Origin: JAVBQJ01 sp031549115
Lineage (GTDB): Bacteria; Verrucomicrobiota; Lentisphaeria; Victivallales; Victivallaceae
DNA: 23,877 nt
Direction: 5' to 3'
Assembly: GCA_031549115.1 (NCBI GenBank)
Contig: JAVBQJ010000143.1
Span: 1-23,877, forward strand
Part shown: positions 1 to 7,738 of the stretch, piece after piece
Layout: every line of letters starts with the position of its first letter
Numbering within the stretch: position 1 is the first letter of the stretch
The notes under the pieces: model-generated
What the model saw: the letters and a program-made list of their open reading frames with translations, nothing else
What the model was told of the DNA's origin: nothing
Database searches by the model: none
Made by a program: the position numbers and the translations under genes

Positions 1-76
1 ACGTGTATTGCCGGCAGAGAGGGCGGCTTTTGTGGTGGTCTGGCCGGTTCGACGCGGCAACCAACGCTCCCCCCGT

Positions 77-112
77 AAAAAATGGTCGCGGAGGATGCCG
101 CAGGCATCCGCA
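77..112 (-). terminator. Rho-independent terminator of the pyrK-pyrD operon
   Basis: Read on the minus strand, a GC-rich hairpin (GGATGCC arm at 103-109, GGCATCC arm at 93-99, 3-nt loop) is followed by GACCA and a run of six T (plus-strand A at 77-82). It lies about 80 nt past the pyrD stop in the right orientation. Hairpin plus T-tract is seen directly; termination is inferred. Confidence 0.6.
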
Positions 113-169
113 GCAGAGGTGCAGGGTCGGTGACCCTGCCGTGGGGGTGTGGGGGACGAGAAGTCCCCC
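93..169. repeat. Cluster of three GC-rich hairpins
   Basis: Three perfect inverted repeats stand in a row: 93-109 (7-bp stem, 3-nt loop), 121-139 (8-bp stem GCAGGGTC/GACCCTGC, loop GGT) and 151-169 (7-bp stem GGGGGAC/GTCCCCC, loop GAGAA). The first doubles as the pyrD terminator on the minus strand. The array resembles intergenic multi-hairpin repeats found in many GC-rich bacteria, but only one copy is visible here, so repetitiveness in the genome is not shown. Positions 1-76 hold nothing I can assign. Confidence 0.55.
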
Positions 170-187
170 GCATTCTCCCCGGCAACT

Positions 188-1108
188 TCACCGAAGCATC
201 GCACCGACGAGATCGGCGGCACGGGAAACCTGATGACGATCGAGATAGGCATCGAGTTCTTCGATCACCCGGATCGGGGCGTAGGGATCGGCGAAGGTGG
301 CTGTCCCGACGGCGACGGCGCTGGCGCCGGCGAGCATGAATTCGGCGGCGTCTTCGCCGGTCATAATGCCGCCCATGCCGATGATCGGCACTTTAACCGC
401 CTGCGCGACTTCATACACCATGCGTACGGCGACCGGCTTGATCGCAGGACCGGAAAGGCCGCCGGTGAGATTGGCGATTTTGGGCCGTCTGGTTTCGACG
501 TCGATGGCCATGCCGGTCAACGTATTGATCAACGACACCATGTCGCTTCCGGCGTCGACGACGGCCTTGGCGAAGTCGCCGATGCGGCTGACATTGGGGC
601 TGAGTTTGGTGATCAACGGCAGCCGGGTGGCGGCGCGGACGGCGTCGACGACCTCGGAAGCCAGCTTGGGGTCGGTGCCGAAAGCGATGCCGCCGGCTTT
701 GACGTTGGGGCAGGAAATATTGATCTCGAGCGCCGCGACACCGGTTCCCTCTTCTTCGAGACGACGGGCGACTTCGGCGTAGTCGGCAATGTTTTTGCCC
801 CAGATATTGACGATCACGGTGGCAGCGGTGGTACGCAGAAACGGCAGATAATGCTCGTCATGGAGGAATTTTTCGATGCCAGGGCCCTGCAAACCGATGG
901 CATTCAGCATGCCGGAAGCGGTTTCAGCGACACGGGGAGTGGGGTTGCCGTGGCTTTCGAAGGGCGCGATGCCTTTGACGACGACGGCGCCGAGCCGGGC
1001 GATGTCGTAATACTGATGGTATTCAAAACCGTACCCGAAAGTGCCGCTGGCGGTCATGATCGGGTTTTTCAACGTAAGTTTGCCGAGTTGGGTGGTCAGA
1101 TCTGCCAT
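188..1108 (-). CDS. pyrD: Dihydroorotate dehydrogenase B (NAD+), catalytic subunit
   Basis: This 306-residue FMN enzyme oxidises dihydroorotate to orotate, the fourth step of de novo pyrimidine synthesis, in the cytoplasm. The class 1B signature is clear: TASGTFG near residues 19-25, an FMN-contacting lysine in VVVKGI (about K45), and the loop NISCPNVKAGG, whose cysteine (C133) is the catalytic base in this family. A C-terminal GMGGIMTGEDA segment matches the FMN phosphate site. The ATG at 1108 is preferred over an in-frame upstream start at 1213 because the extra 35 residues would overlap pyrK and are not conserved-looking. It lies 4 nt after pyrK, so the two are one operon and probably translationally coupled. 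Class 1B enzymes work as a PyrD2-PyrK2 complex that passes electrons to NAD+. Length is normal for the family. Confidence 0.96.
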   Translation of the reverse strand: MADLTTQLGKLTLKNPIMTASGTFGYGFEYHQYYDIARLGAVVVKGIAPFESHGNPTPRVAETASGMLNAIGLQGPGIEKFLHDEHYLPFLRTTAATVIVNIWGKNIADYAEVARRLEEEGTGVAALEINISCPNVKAGGIAFGTDPKLASEVVDAVRAATRLPLITKLSPNVSRIGDFAKAVVDAGSDMVSLINTLTGMAIDVETRRPKIANLTGGLSGPAIKPVAVRMVYEVAQAVKVPIIGMGGIMTGEDAAEFMLAGASAVAVGTATFADPYAPIRVIEELDAYLDRHQVSRAADLVGAMLR

Positions 1109-1112
1109 GATG

Positions 1113-1898
1113 TCAATCCAGGTAAATTTGCGATGCGTGAAATACGGGGCCTTCGGAGCAGCTGCGGGCATAGCGCCAGCCGTCGGCGTTGTCGGCTTTG
1201 ATTTTGACCACACAGGCGAAGCAGGCGCCGACGCCGCAACACATCAGGTGGTCGAGACTCAATTCCGCGTCGGGATAACCGTGCTCCGGCAGTATGCGGG
1301 CGAGCGCCTGCAGCATCGGTCCGGGACCGCAGGCATAAAACTTCAATTTCATCCCCGCATATTCCGTCAGCACCTGCGGCAAAAGATCGGTGACGAAGCC
1401 CTTGATCCCGGCGCTGCCGTCGTTGGTCGCCGCCCGGACGTCGAATCCGCTCGCCCGGTAATCGTCCAGCAGAATCAGATCCGCCTCGGTACGCGCTCCG
1501 GCCAGGAGAATTCCCGGTCGGGTGGCGCTGCGGGTCAAAAGATAGGTGGCCGCCACGCCGTAGCCGCCGGTCAGGAGCACCGGAATTTCATCCTCGACGG
1601 GAGCCGAAAAACCGTTGCCCAGAGGGCCCATCAGATCGCATACCATTCCGGGAGTGAGTGTGGCGAGCACTTCGGTGCCCTGACCGACGATTTTATAGGT
1701 CACCGTCACAGTGCCGGCCTCCGGATCGGTCGCGTTGATGCTGAAAGGGCGCCGGAGGATGCGATCGCGCAGAGCGGCGATCTTGACATGGGTGAATTGT
1801 CCGGCCATCGCTTTCACGGCGATTTCCGGAGCAAAAAATTCAACTTGGAAGTAATCGCCCTGCAAGTTGCGGTTACGAATGATTTCTCCGTGGTTCAT
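1113..1898 (-). CDS. pyrK: Dihydroorotate dehydrogenase B, electron-transfer subunit
   Basis: This 261-residue iron-sulfur flavoprotein is the partner of the downstream pyrD product and carries electrons from its FMN to NAD+. It belongs to the ferredoxin-reductase superfamily. An N-terminal FAD-binding barrel contains RRPFSI (about residues 49-54); a central NAD-binding fold contains GGYGVAATYL (about 111-120); and a C-terminal 2Fe-2S site has cysteines C220/C221, C226, C229 and C247 in the PyrK pattern CCGxGxCxxC...C. AAGGAT lies about 6 nt before the ATG at 1898. It is the first gene of the operon, with a candidate promoter and an inverted repeat just upstream. PyrK distinguishes this NAD-linked class 1B system from quinone-linked class 2 enzymes. 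Confidence 0.95.
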   Translation of the reverse strand: MNHGEIIRNRNLQGDYFQVEFFAPEIAVKAMAGQFTHVKIAALRDRILRRPFSINATDPEAGTVTVTYKIVGQGTEVLATLTPGMVCDLMGPLGNGFSAPVEDEIPVLLTGGYGVAATYLLTRSATRPGILLAGARTEADLILLDDYRASGFDVRAATNDGSAGIKGFVTDLLPQVLTEYAGMKLKFYACGPGPMLQALARILPEHGYPDAELSLDHLMCCGVGACFACVVKIKADNADGWRYARSCSEGPVFHASQIYLD

Positions 1899-1907
1899 TG
1901 CGGATCC

Positions 1908-1929
1908 TTATAGTTTGGTTCTACTATAA
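1908..1929. promoter_or_regulatory. Inverted repeat at the pyrK transcription start
   Basis: TTATAGT (1908-1914) and ACTATAA (1923-1929) form perfect 7-bp arms around an 8-nt spacer. The repeat touches the predicted -10 of the pyrK promoter, and its left arm borders the pyrK ribosome-binding site (AAGGAT on the minus strand). It could be a repressor operator or an RNA hairpin limiting pyrK translation. The repeat is seen; the role is inferred. Confidence 0.4.
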
Positions 1930-1956
1930 TTTAATCCGGCAAAGGTGTTTTTTCAA
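1928..1956 (-). promoter_or_regulatory. Candidate sigma70 promoter of pyrK-pyrD
   Basis: On the minus strand a -35 TTGAAA (1951-1956) and a -10-like TAAATT (1928-1933) are separated by 17 nt. Start of transcription would fall near 1921, about 23 nt before the pyrK ATG. The spacing is ideal and the -35 is close to consensus; the -10 is weaker. Confidence 0.45.
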
Positions 1957-1966
1957 ACTTGAAAAA
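1949..1966. promoter_or_regulatory. AT-rich palindrome between divergent promoters
   Basis: TTTTTCAA (1949-1956) and TTGAAAAA (1959-1966) are perfect 8-bp arms separated by 2 nt. Each arm contains the -35 hexamer TTGAAA of one of two divergent candidate promoters, so a protein bound here could control both the pyrKD operon and the membrane-protein gene. The palindrome may instead simply follow from back-to-back -35 elements. Confidence 0.4.
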
Positions 1967-1992
1967 TGTGGCAAATGAGATTACAGTATAAT
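1959..1992 (+). promoter_or_regulatory. Candidate promoter of the membrane-protein gene
   Basis: TTGAAA (1959-1964) is followed after 17 nt by TACAGT (1982-1987), and a better -10-like TATAAT lies at 1987-1992 with a longer 22-nt spacing. One of these probably serves the gene starting at 2028. Low certainty about which -10 is used. Confidence 0.35.
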
Positions 1993-2027
1993 GCGATATG
2001 GAGGCGAATACGCTAAGGAGAGCATGG

Positions 2028-2891
2028 ATGATGACGCCGAATGTAAAATTATGGATTGCCATACTGGTTGGAATTCTGACCGCGACCCTGGTGGCGGTGG
2101 AGTTGTCGTATTGGATTGCGGATGTGACGACGATCACCAGTCGTCCGGAGTGGATTGACGATCCGGCATTTACTTCCGCCATTCGGATGGAAGATGCGAT
2201 TCCCGGAGAGCAGCGAGGGGAATATTTTTTCCTGATCCGCAGTTATCTGGTGGTGTTGGCCGCGGTGATGATGCTGGCGGCGCTGGTGACCGGCTTGTGG
2301 GCGCGGGGGAAGGCGATTCCGCTGTCCCGGCTGCGCTACCAGAAGCTGTTGCTGTTCGGCACCATTCTGCCGCTGGTGGTTGGCGGCGTCATCATGTATT
2401 TCAATTTGTTCGGCGCCACGGCCTACAGCATCGGTTACGTCTGGCCCGGATTTGTGGTGAATCTGGCTCTGTTGTCGTGTGCCATGCTCTATATTACGCT
2501 GGCGATGACGCGCAAATACGTGAACCGGTACTGCCACCGGCAGAAGTATATGGTGCCGCCGTTTCAGCGCTGGCCGGGATTTCTCAATATCTTCACGCTG
2601 CTGCTGCTGCTGGTGACGGCGCTGCTGCCGCCTTCGTGGTGGTGGGCGCAGTTTGCCGCGCTCGGCTGGGTGGTCCTTTCCGGCATCATTCATCTGGCGC
2701 GCGAATTGAAGTGTCTGCGGGAATTGACCCGCTATCCGCAGTTTTACCGCCTGGCCGCGGGGACGGCGTACTGGACCTTGTGCCTCAGCGCGTTGTTCGT
2801 GTCCGTGGTCGCGGTGCCGCTGTGGTGGTACCTGGAAAGCCGCGAATTCAGCCGTGCCAGTGTCACAGTCACCGAAGAAGTCTCGTACTAA
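2028..2891 (+). CDS. Multipass membrane protein of unknown function
   Basis: The 287-residue product is strongly hydrophobic, with about seven predicted membrane helices near residues 6-30, 67-92, 106-130, 137-160, 184-203, 207-224 and 244-269. A polar loop (about 31-65, rich in Asp, Glu, Arg) separates the first two helices. Short Arg/Lys-rich linkers such as TRKYVNRYCHRQKY (about 161-174) probably face the cytoplasm. The ATG at 2028 is chosen because AAGGAG (2015-2020) lies 7 nt upstream; an earlier in-frame ATG at 1998 has no such site and would overlap the predicted transcription start. I recognise no family and see no catalytic motif. It is alone on this strand, divergent from pyrKD, and its stop overlaps the end of larC on the other strand by 4 nt, so neither neighbour says much about its role. 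Confidence 0.85.
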   Translation: MMTPNVKLWIAILVGILTATLVAVELSYWIADVTTITSRPEWIDDPAFTSAIRMEDAIPGEQRGEYFFLIRSYLVVLAAVMMLAALVTGLWARGKAIPLSRLRYQKLLLFGTILPLVVGGVIMYFNLFGATAYSIGYVWPGFVVNLALLSCAMLYITLAMTRKYVNRYCHRQKYMVPPFQRWPGFLNIFTLLLLLVTALLPPSWWWAQFAALGWVVLSGIIHLARELKCLRELTRYPQFYRLAAGTAYWTLCLSALFVSVVAVPLWWYLESREFSRASVTVTEEVSY

Positions 2892-4093
2892 TCTTTCTCG
2901 ATTTCCCGCCGGGCGGCGGCGATCACCTCTTTGACCGGAACTCCGGCGGCGTCGGCGCATTGGCGGCAATCGGCGTATTCCGGATGACGCGACAGCACTG
3001 CTCCATTGCAACTGCCGACCTTGACCCGGATATCTCCGTACGGGGTGGTCACGTTTTCCATCCGGCGCTCCAGCGCATCGCGCCGCATGGCGCAGGTGCG
3101 TACGCCGAAGGTGGTAGTGTGGCGGAACAGTATTTCGCGCAAGGCGTCGCACATTTCCGGCTGCGCCAGTACATGCAGCGCAATACCGGGGCGCGATTTT
3201 TTCATCCCGATCGCCACCGTCCAAACGTCGAGCGCACCGGCGGCAAACAGCCGGTCCATGGTGTCGCCGACGATTTCGCCGGTGATGTCGTCCAGATTGC
3301 AGATTAATTCGATTACCTCGGCCGGAATGGCCGCCGGTGTTTCGACGCTTTCGTACAACGTCGCCCGCAGCCAGTTGGGCGTATGGTCGAGTTCCCGTTG
3401 GCCGAAGGCGTTGCCGATGGCGGCGATCCGCGCCGCCGGCGGCAGCGGCCGCCGGGGCCAGACGCCCAGCAGCGCCGCACCGGTCGGCGTCAATAGTTCG
3501 AACGCTTCGCCGCCCGGCGCCACCGTCAGGCGGCAGCGGCGGATCAATTCGGCGGTCGCCGGCGCCGGGATCGGCATCACCCCATGGGCGCAGCGGAAAC
3601 TGCCCTGGCCGGTGGACAATGTGCCCACATCGACCGCGTCGATCTGCAGCGCGTCGAACGCGAGGCAGCAGCCGAGAATATCGACGAGCGAATCGGTGGC
3701 GCCGACCTCATGGAAGTGAACGTCATCCGTGACGACGCCATGGACAGCGGCTTCCGCCTCCGCCAGCGTTTGAAATACTGCCAGGGCGCGTTCGCGCGCC
3801 GGAGCCGGGAGCGGGGCATTTTCGATCAAGGCGCGGATCTCCCGCCAGGTGCGGCCGTGCCGGTGTGAATGCCCTTCATGATGATGGTGCTCATGTTCAT
3901 GGCATTCCACTTTGAAGCGGATGCCGGAAATGCCGTGGGATACGGCCGGAGCCGCGTGCCAGTGAAAGTGTTCCGGGATCGTTGCCGCCACCTCGCGGTA
4001 CAGGGCGTCCATGTCAACGCCGAGGGCCGCGAATGCCCCCAGTATCATATCGCCCGATGCTCCGCCGGTACCGTCGAAACGCACAATCCGCAT
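2888..4093 (-). CDS. larC: LarC, nickel insertion protein for the nickel-pincer nucleotide cofactor
   Basis: This 401-residue protein matches LarC (DUF111), the CTP-dependent nickel chelatase that loads Ni into pyridinium-3,5-bisthiocarboxylic acid mononucleotide, the cofactor of lactate racemase LarA and its homologues. The N-terminus has the family motif FDGTGGASGDMILGA (residues 6-20). A histidine-rich stretch, HEHEHHHHEGHSHRH (about 65-79), is a likely metal-binding loop. VHFHEVGATDSLVDI and ELLTPTGAALL are further family-like blocks. The C-terminal part, carried on larC2 in Lactiplantibacillus where a ribosomal frameshift joins larC1 and larC2, is fused in frame here. No larA, larB or larE lies in the window. 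It starts 30 nt after dnaE on the same strand and is probably cotranscribed with it. Its stop overlaps the convergent membrane-protein gene by 4 nt. Confidence 0.9.
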   Translation of the reverse strand: MRIVRFDGTGGASGDMILGAFAALGVDMDALYREVAATIPEHFHWHAAPAVSHGISGIRFKVECHEHEHHHHEGHSHRHGRTWREIRALIENAPLPAPARERALAVFQTLAEAEAAVHGVVTDDVHFHEVGATDSLVDILGCCLAFDALQIDAVDVGTLSTGQGSFRCAHGVMPIPAPATAELIRRCRLTVAPGGEAFELLTPTGAALLGVWPRRPLPPAARIAAIGNAFGQRELDHTPNWLRATLYESVETPAAIPAEVIELICNLDDITGEIVGDTMDRLFAAGALDVWTVAIGMKKSRPGIALHVLAQPEMCDALREILFRHTTTFGVRTCAMRRDALERRMENVTTPYGDIRVKVGSCNGAVLSRHPEYADCRQCADAAGVPVKEVIAAARREIEKD

Positions 4094-4123
4094 GGTATTT
4101 TTTTCTTTCTGTCCGCCGAAGGT

Positions 4124-7100
4124 TTATTCCGCGGCGGCGGCGTTTTTTTCTTTCCAGTTGTAGCGCTGGCGCCCGACCGGCAGGTTCTTGTCCGCTTTGA
4201 TCTTCCAGCACTTCGGCCCCAGCAACCCGGTCAGCGTCGCCAGAAGGTCCATCGTCACGTGGAACAATACCGCCGTTTCAATGAATACCACCCGCTCATT
4301 CGCCTCCGATCCGGTCACCAGGCTCAATACCAGCCGGGTGTCGCCGGGCGCCGCGGTCAACAGGCGCTTCAGCTCCGGCAGCTTATCCTGATCTTTTTCA
4401 TACAAGTAGACGATCAGTTCCTCGGTGTGGTGCGCCGGCGCATCGGTCAAAGGAATGACCTTTTCGACGATCAGCTTGGCCGCCTCTTCTTCGTCGCGCT
4501 TGCTGACCAATGCGTCCACCAGCACGGTCTGCTCCGGCGCCAGTTGGTTGACCAGATCGCCCATCGCTTCCATGCCGCGCTCGTAGATCATGCAGTCGAT
4601 GGTGGTGTCAAGGTCCTCCAGCTCCATGATCATGTACGGCTTGCCGGTATTTTTGCTGAACTTCTTGCTGACGGTTTTGATCAATCCGGCCAGGCGGACT
4701 CCTTCGTTGTCCGAAAGCTGCTCCTTGTTGCGCAGCTTGACGCTGGAGAAGGCTTCGAGCAGCGCCATGTACGGCGACAACGGGTGCCCCGAAACGTAAA
4801 ATCCGAGCAGTTCTTTTTCGCTTTTGAGAATCTCCGCGACATCGAATTCCGGAATGTCCGGGATGGGAATCGAACACATCTCCTGTTTGCCGGAGTCGTC
4901 GAGGAAGTCGAACAGCGACCCCTGGCCGGCCTTCCGGTCCTTCAATTGCGCTTGCGCGTAGGCCATGGTCGGTTCCGCGATCGCCAGAATCTGCGACCGG
5001 CGCAGCCCGAGCGAATCGAACGCTCCCGCCCGGGTCAGATGTTCGAGCATCCGGGAGTTCGTCCCGTCGCCGCAGCGTTCGCAGAAGTCGGTGAAATCCT
5101 TAAATGGACCGTCGGCTTTGCGCGCGTCGATGATCTTCTGCGCCGCGATTTCCCCGACTCCTTTGATGGCGCCGAGGCCGAAACGGATGGCGCCGTTGGA
5201 TACACCGAATTGGATCAAACTGGAGTTCACATCCGGCGGCAGCACCGAAATTTTCATCTCCTTGCAGGCATTGATCAGAAACGCGATCTGGTCGGCATTG
5301 GCCAGTTCGGAGGTCAGCACCGCGGCCATGAACTCGACCGGGTAATTCGCTTTCAGATAGGCGGTCTGGTAGGAGATGAAGGCGTAGGCGGCGCTGTGCG
5401 ATTTGTTGAAGCCGTAGCCGGCGAACAACTCGATCTTCTTCCAGATCTCCTCGGCCACCTCGGCTCCGATGTTGTTGTGTTCGGCGCAGCCGGCGATGAA
5501 CTTGGCTTTTTGCTTCTCCAGCACGTCTTTTTTCTTTTTGCCGATGGCGCGGCGCAGAATGTCGGCGCCGCCCAGGCTGAAACCGGCGAGTGCCTGGACC
5601 ACCTGCATGATCTGCTCCTGATAAAGCATGATCCCGTAGGTTTCCTTGAGGTACTGCTCCATCTTCGGATGGTCGTAGATCACCGCTTCGTAGCCGCGTT
5701 TGCGGCGGACGAATTCCGGGATGAACTGCATCGGCCCCGGGCGGTAGATCGCCAGCAGCGCGATGATATGTTCGATGGTATCCACTCCGAACTGGCGGCA
5801 CAGGTTCTGCATGCCGCCGGATTCCAATTGGAACACCGCGATGGTGTCGCCGCGCCGCAACAGATCGTATGTGGTCTGGTCGTCGAGCGGCAGCTTGCTT
5901 ACGTCCACCTTGATCCCGCGGCTCTGCTCGATCAGCCCCACCGTGCGTTTGATGGTGGTGATGGTGCGCAAGCCGAGGAAGTCCATTTTCAACAGGCCCA
6001 GTTCTTCGCAGTGGCCTGCGGGAAATTCGGTGATGACTTCGCTCTGGGCACCGCGCGCCAGCGGCACCAGGTTGTCCAGCCGCTGGTCGCCGATGATGAC
6101 GCCGGCGGCATGGATTCCCAATTGCCGGTTGTTGCCTTCGAGCACGGTGGCATATTCGAAAATCTCCCGGACCCAATCCTCCGACTCGCACAATTCACGC
6201 AGCTCTTTGGATTCTTCGAGCGCCTTGGCCAGCGTCATTTTCGGGTCGTTCGGAATCAGTTTGGTGATCCGGTCGCCGTGGGCGAAGTCGTGTCCGAGTA
6301 CCCGGGCGACGTCCTTGATCACCGCCTTGGCTTTCATCTGGCCGTAAGTACAGATCTGCGACACGCTGTCCGCGCCGTATTTGTTGCGCACATAATCGAT
6401 GACTTCGACGCGGCGGTCTTCGCAGAAGTCGACGTCGAAGTCCGGCGGGCTGACGCGCTCCGGGTTCAGAAACCGTTCGAACAGGAGATTGTACTGCAAC
6501 GGATCGATGTCAGTGATTTTCGTCAGGTACGCGACCAGACTGCCGGCGCCGGAACCGCGTCCCGGTCCCACCGGGATATCCTGCTCCTTGGCGTGGCGGA
6601 TGAAGTCCGACACCACCAGAAAGTAGCTGCAATATTTGCTGCGGTCGATGACGCCGAGCTCGTAATCCATCCGCTCCACAATCTCTTTTTCGTGTTCGTC
6701 AAGCTCGTGGCCGTCGCTGATGTCGCAGCCGTAACGCTCCTTGATGCCGGCGGCGCAGATGTTGCGCAGATAGACCTTTTCCGGCTCGCCGGTCGGAATG
6801 TCGAAGACCGGGTAGTGATTGACGTCGGGGGCGAATTTGAATTCGATTTCACAGCGTTCCGCGACGCCGACGGTATTGGTCACCGCCTCCGGGATCTCCT
6901 TGAAAATCTCCTTCATTTCGTCGGGGCTTTTGAAATAATATTCCGGGCCCGAGAACTGGAAGTGGCGCGGGTCGTCCAATTTGGCGTTGGTCTGGACGCA
7001 GAGCATGATTTCGTGCGCCTTGGCGTGCTCTTTTTTGAGGTAATGGATGTCGTTGGTGGCGACGACCGGCAGCGCGAATTCCCGCGCCAGCCGGATCATC

Positions 7101-7669
7101 TCGGCGTTGCACTTGCGCTCCTCCTCCATGCCGTGATCCATGATCTCGATGAAAAAATTGTCTTTGCCGAAGAGATCGCGGTATTCGCCGACCAGTTCGT
7201 TCGCCCGCTTGAGGTCGCCTTTGAGCACCGATTGCGGAATTTCGCCGCCGATGCAGGCGGAGAGCGCGATCAGCCCGTCATGGTATTCGCGCAGCAGCTC
7301 CTTGTCGACCCGGGGCTTGTAGTACATCCCGTTGAGCCACGCTTCGCTCAGAAGCTTGCACAGCGTGTGATAGCCTTTGATGTTTTCGGCCAGCAGTACC
7401 AGGTGGAAGCCGCGGATATCGGGGTTGTGGGGATCGCGGTCGAAGCGGTTGGTCGGCGCCACATATACTTCGCAGCCGAGAATCGGTTTGATCCCGGAGC
7501 CCTCGAAGGTGTGGTACATATCGATGGAACCGCCCATGAAGCCGTGGTCGGTCATGGCGACGGCGGGCATTTCGTACTCTTTGGCCATCGCCAGCAACCC
7601 CTTGGTGGTGCAGGCGCCGTCGAGCAGACTGTAATGGCTGTGAACGTGAAGATGAACAAAATCAGACAT
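4124..7669 (-). CDS. dnaE: DNA polymerase III subunit alpha
   Basis: The 1181-residue product is the replicative polymerase, DnaE type. The N-terminal PHP domain begins with HLHVHSHYSLLDGA (6-19) and keeps TDHG (40-43), GCEVYV (65-70), SACIGGEI (137-144) and NDIHYL (206-211), so its metal-site residues look intact, unlike the degenerate E. coli domain. The palm contains PVGPGRGSGAGSLVAY (366-381) and PDFDVDFCEDRR, with catalytic D412 and D414; the third aspartate is D563 in MDFLGLRT. A helix-hairpin-helix-like GLGAIKGVGEIAAQ follows, then an OB fold beginning near VRLAGLIKTVSKKF. Length is normal for DnaE1. The ATG at 7669 gives the canonical start just before the PHP motif. The Shine-Dalgarno is weak (TGGAAA). 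A sigma70-like promoter lies upstream, and larC follows 30 nt downstream. Confidence 0.98.
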   Translation of the reverse strand: MSDFVHLHVHSHYSLLDGACTTKGLLAMAKEYEMPAVAMTDHGFMGGSIDMYHTFEGSGIKPILGCEVYVAPTNRFDRDPHNPDIRGFHLVLLAENIKGYHTLCKLLSEAWLNGMYYKPRVDKELLREYHDGLIALSACIGGEIPQSVLKGDLKRANELVGEYRDLFGKDNFFIEIMDHGMEEERKCNAEMIRLAREFALPVVATNDIHYLKKEHAKAHEIMLCVQTNAKLDDPRHFQFSGPEYYFKSPDEMKEIFKEIPEAVTNTVGVAERCEIEFKFAPDVNHYPVFDIPTGEPEKVYLRNICAAGIKERYGCDISDGHELDEHEKEIVERMDYELGVIDRSKYCSYFLVVSDFIRHAKEQDIPVGPGRGSGAGSLVAYLTKITDIDPLQYNLLFERFLNPERVSPPDFDVDFCEDRRVEVIDYVRNKYGADSVSQICTYGQMKAKAVIKDVARVLGHDFAHGDRITKLIPNDPKMTLAKALEESKELRELCESEDWVREIFEYATVLEGNNRQLGIHAAGVIIGDQRLDNLVPLARGAQSEVITEFPAGHCEELGLLKMDFLGLRTITTIKRTVGLIEQSRGIKVDVSKLPLDDQTTYDLLRRGDTIAVFQLESGGMQNLCRQFGVDTIEHIIALLAIYRPGPMQFIPEFVRRKRGYEAVIYDHPKMEQYLKETYGIMLYQEQIMQVVQALAGFSLGGADILRRAIGKKKKDVLEKQKAKFIAGCAEHNNIGAEVAEEIWKKIELFAGYGFNKSHSAAYAFISYQTAYLKANYPVEFMAAVLTSELANADQIAFLINACKEMKISVLPPDVNSSLIQFGVSNGAIRFGLGAIKGVGEIAAQKIIDARKADGPFKDFTDFCERCGDGTNSRMLEHLTRAGAFDSLGLRRSQILAIAEPTMAYAQAQLKDRKAGQGSLFDFLDDSGKQEMCSIPIPDIPEFDVAEILKSEKELLGFYVSGHPLSPYMALLEAFSSVKLRNKEQLSDNEGVRLAGLIKTVSKKFSKNTGKPYMIMELEDLDTTIDCMIYERGMEAMGDLVNQLAPEQTVLVDALVSKRDEEEAAKLIVEKVIPLTDAPAHHTEELIVYLYEKDQDKLPELKRLLTAAPGDTRLVLSLVTGSEANERVVFIETAVLFHVTMDLLATLTGLLGPKCWKIKADKNLPVGRQRYNWKEKNAAAAE

Positions 7670-7709
7670 AGAAAATTTCCAGAGTTAGCCGTGAAACAAC
7701 AACCTTTGT

Positions 7710-7738
7710 AAGATACCATGACGCCGGCGTTATTGCAA
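7710..7738 (-). promoter_or_regulatory. Candidate promoter of dnaE-larC
   Basis: On the minus strand TTGCAA (7733-7738) and TATCTT (7710-7715) are separated by exactly 17 nt. The -35 lies within the last codons of the araC-type gene, so dnaE can be transcribed independently of it. Predicted start is near 7703, giving a leader of about 35 nt. Confidence 0.5.

Noticed and set aside
149..1201. A 350-codon plus-strand frame opposite pyrD.
   Set aside because: Antisense to a textbook class 1B dihydroorotate dehydrogenase; no Shine-Dalgarno or family motif.
3869..7711. A 1280-codon open frame on the plus strand, longer than dnaE itself.
   Set aside because: It is antisense to dnaE and larC, which show clear family motifs. 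High GC content and codon bias create long shadow frames; its translation is low-complexity, rich in His, Asp, Arg and Gln, and matches no fold I know.
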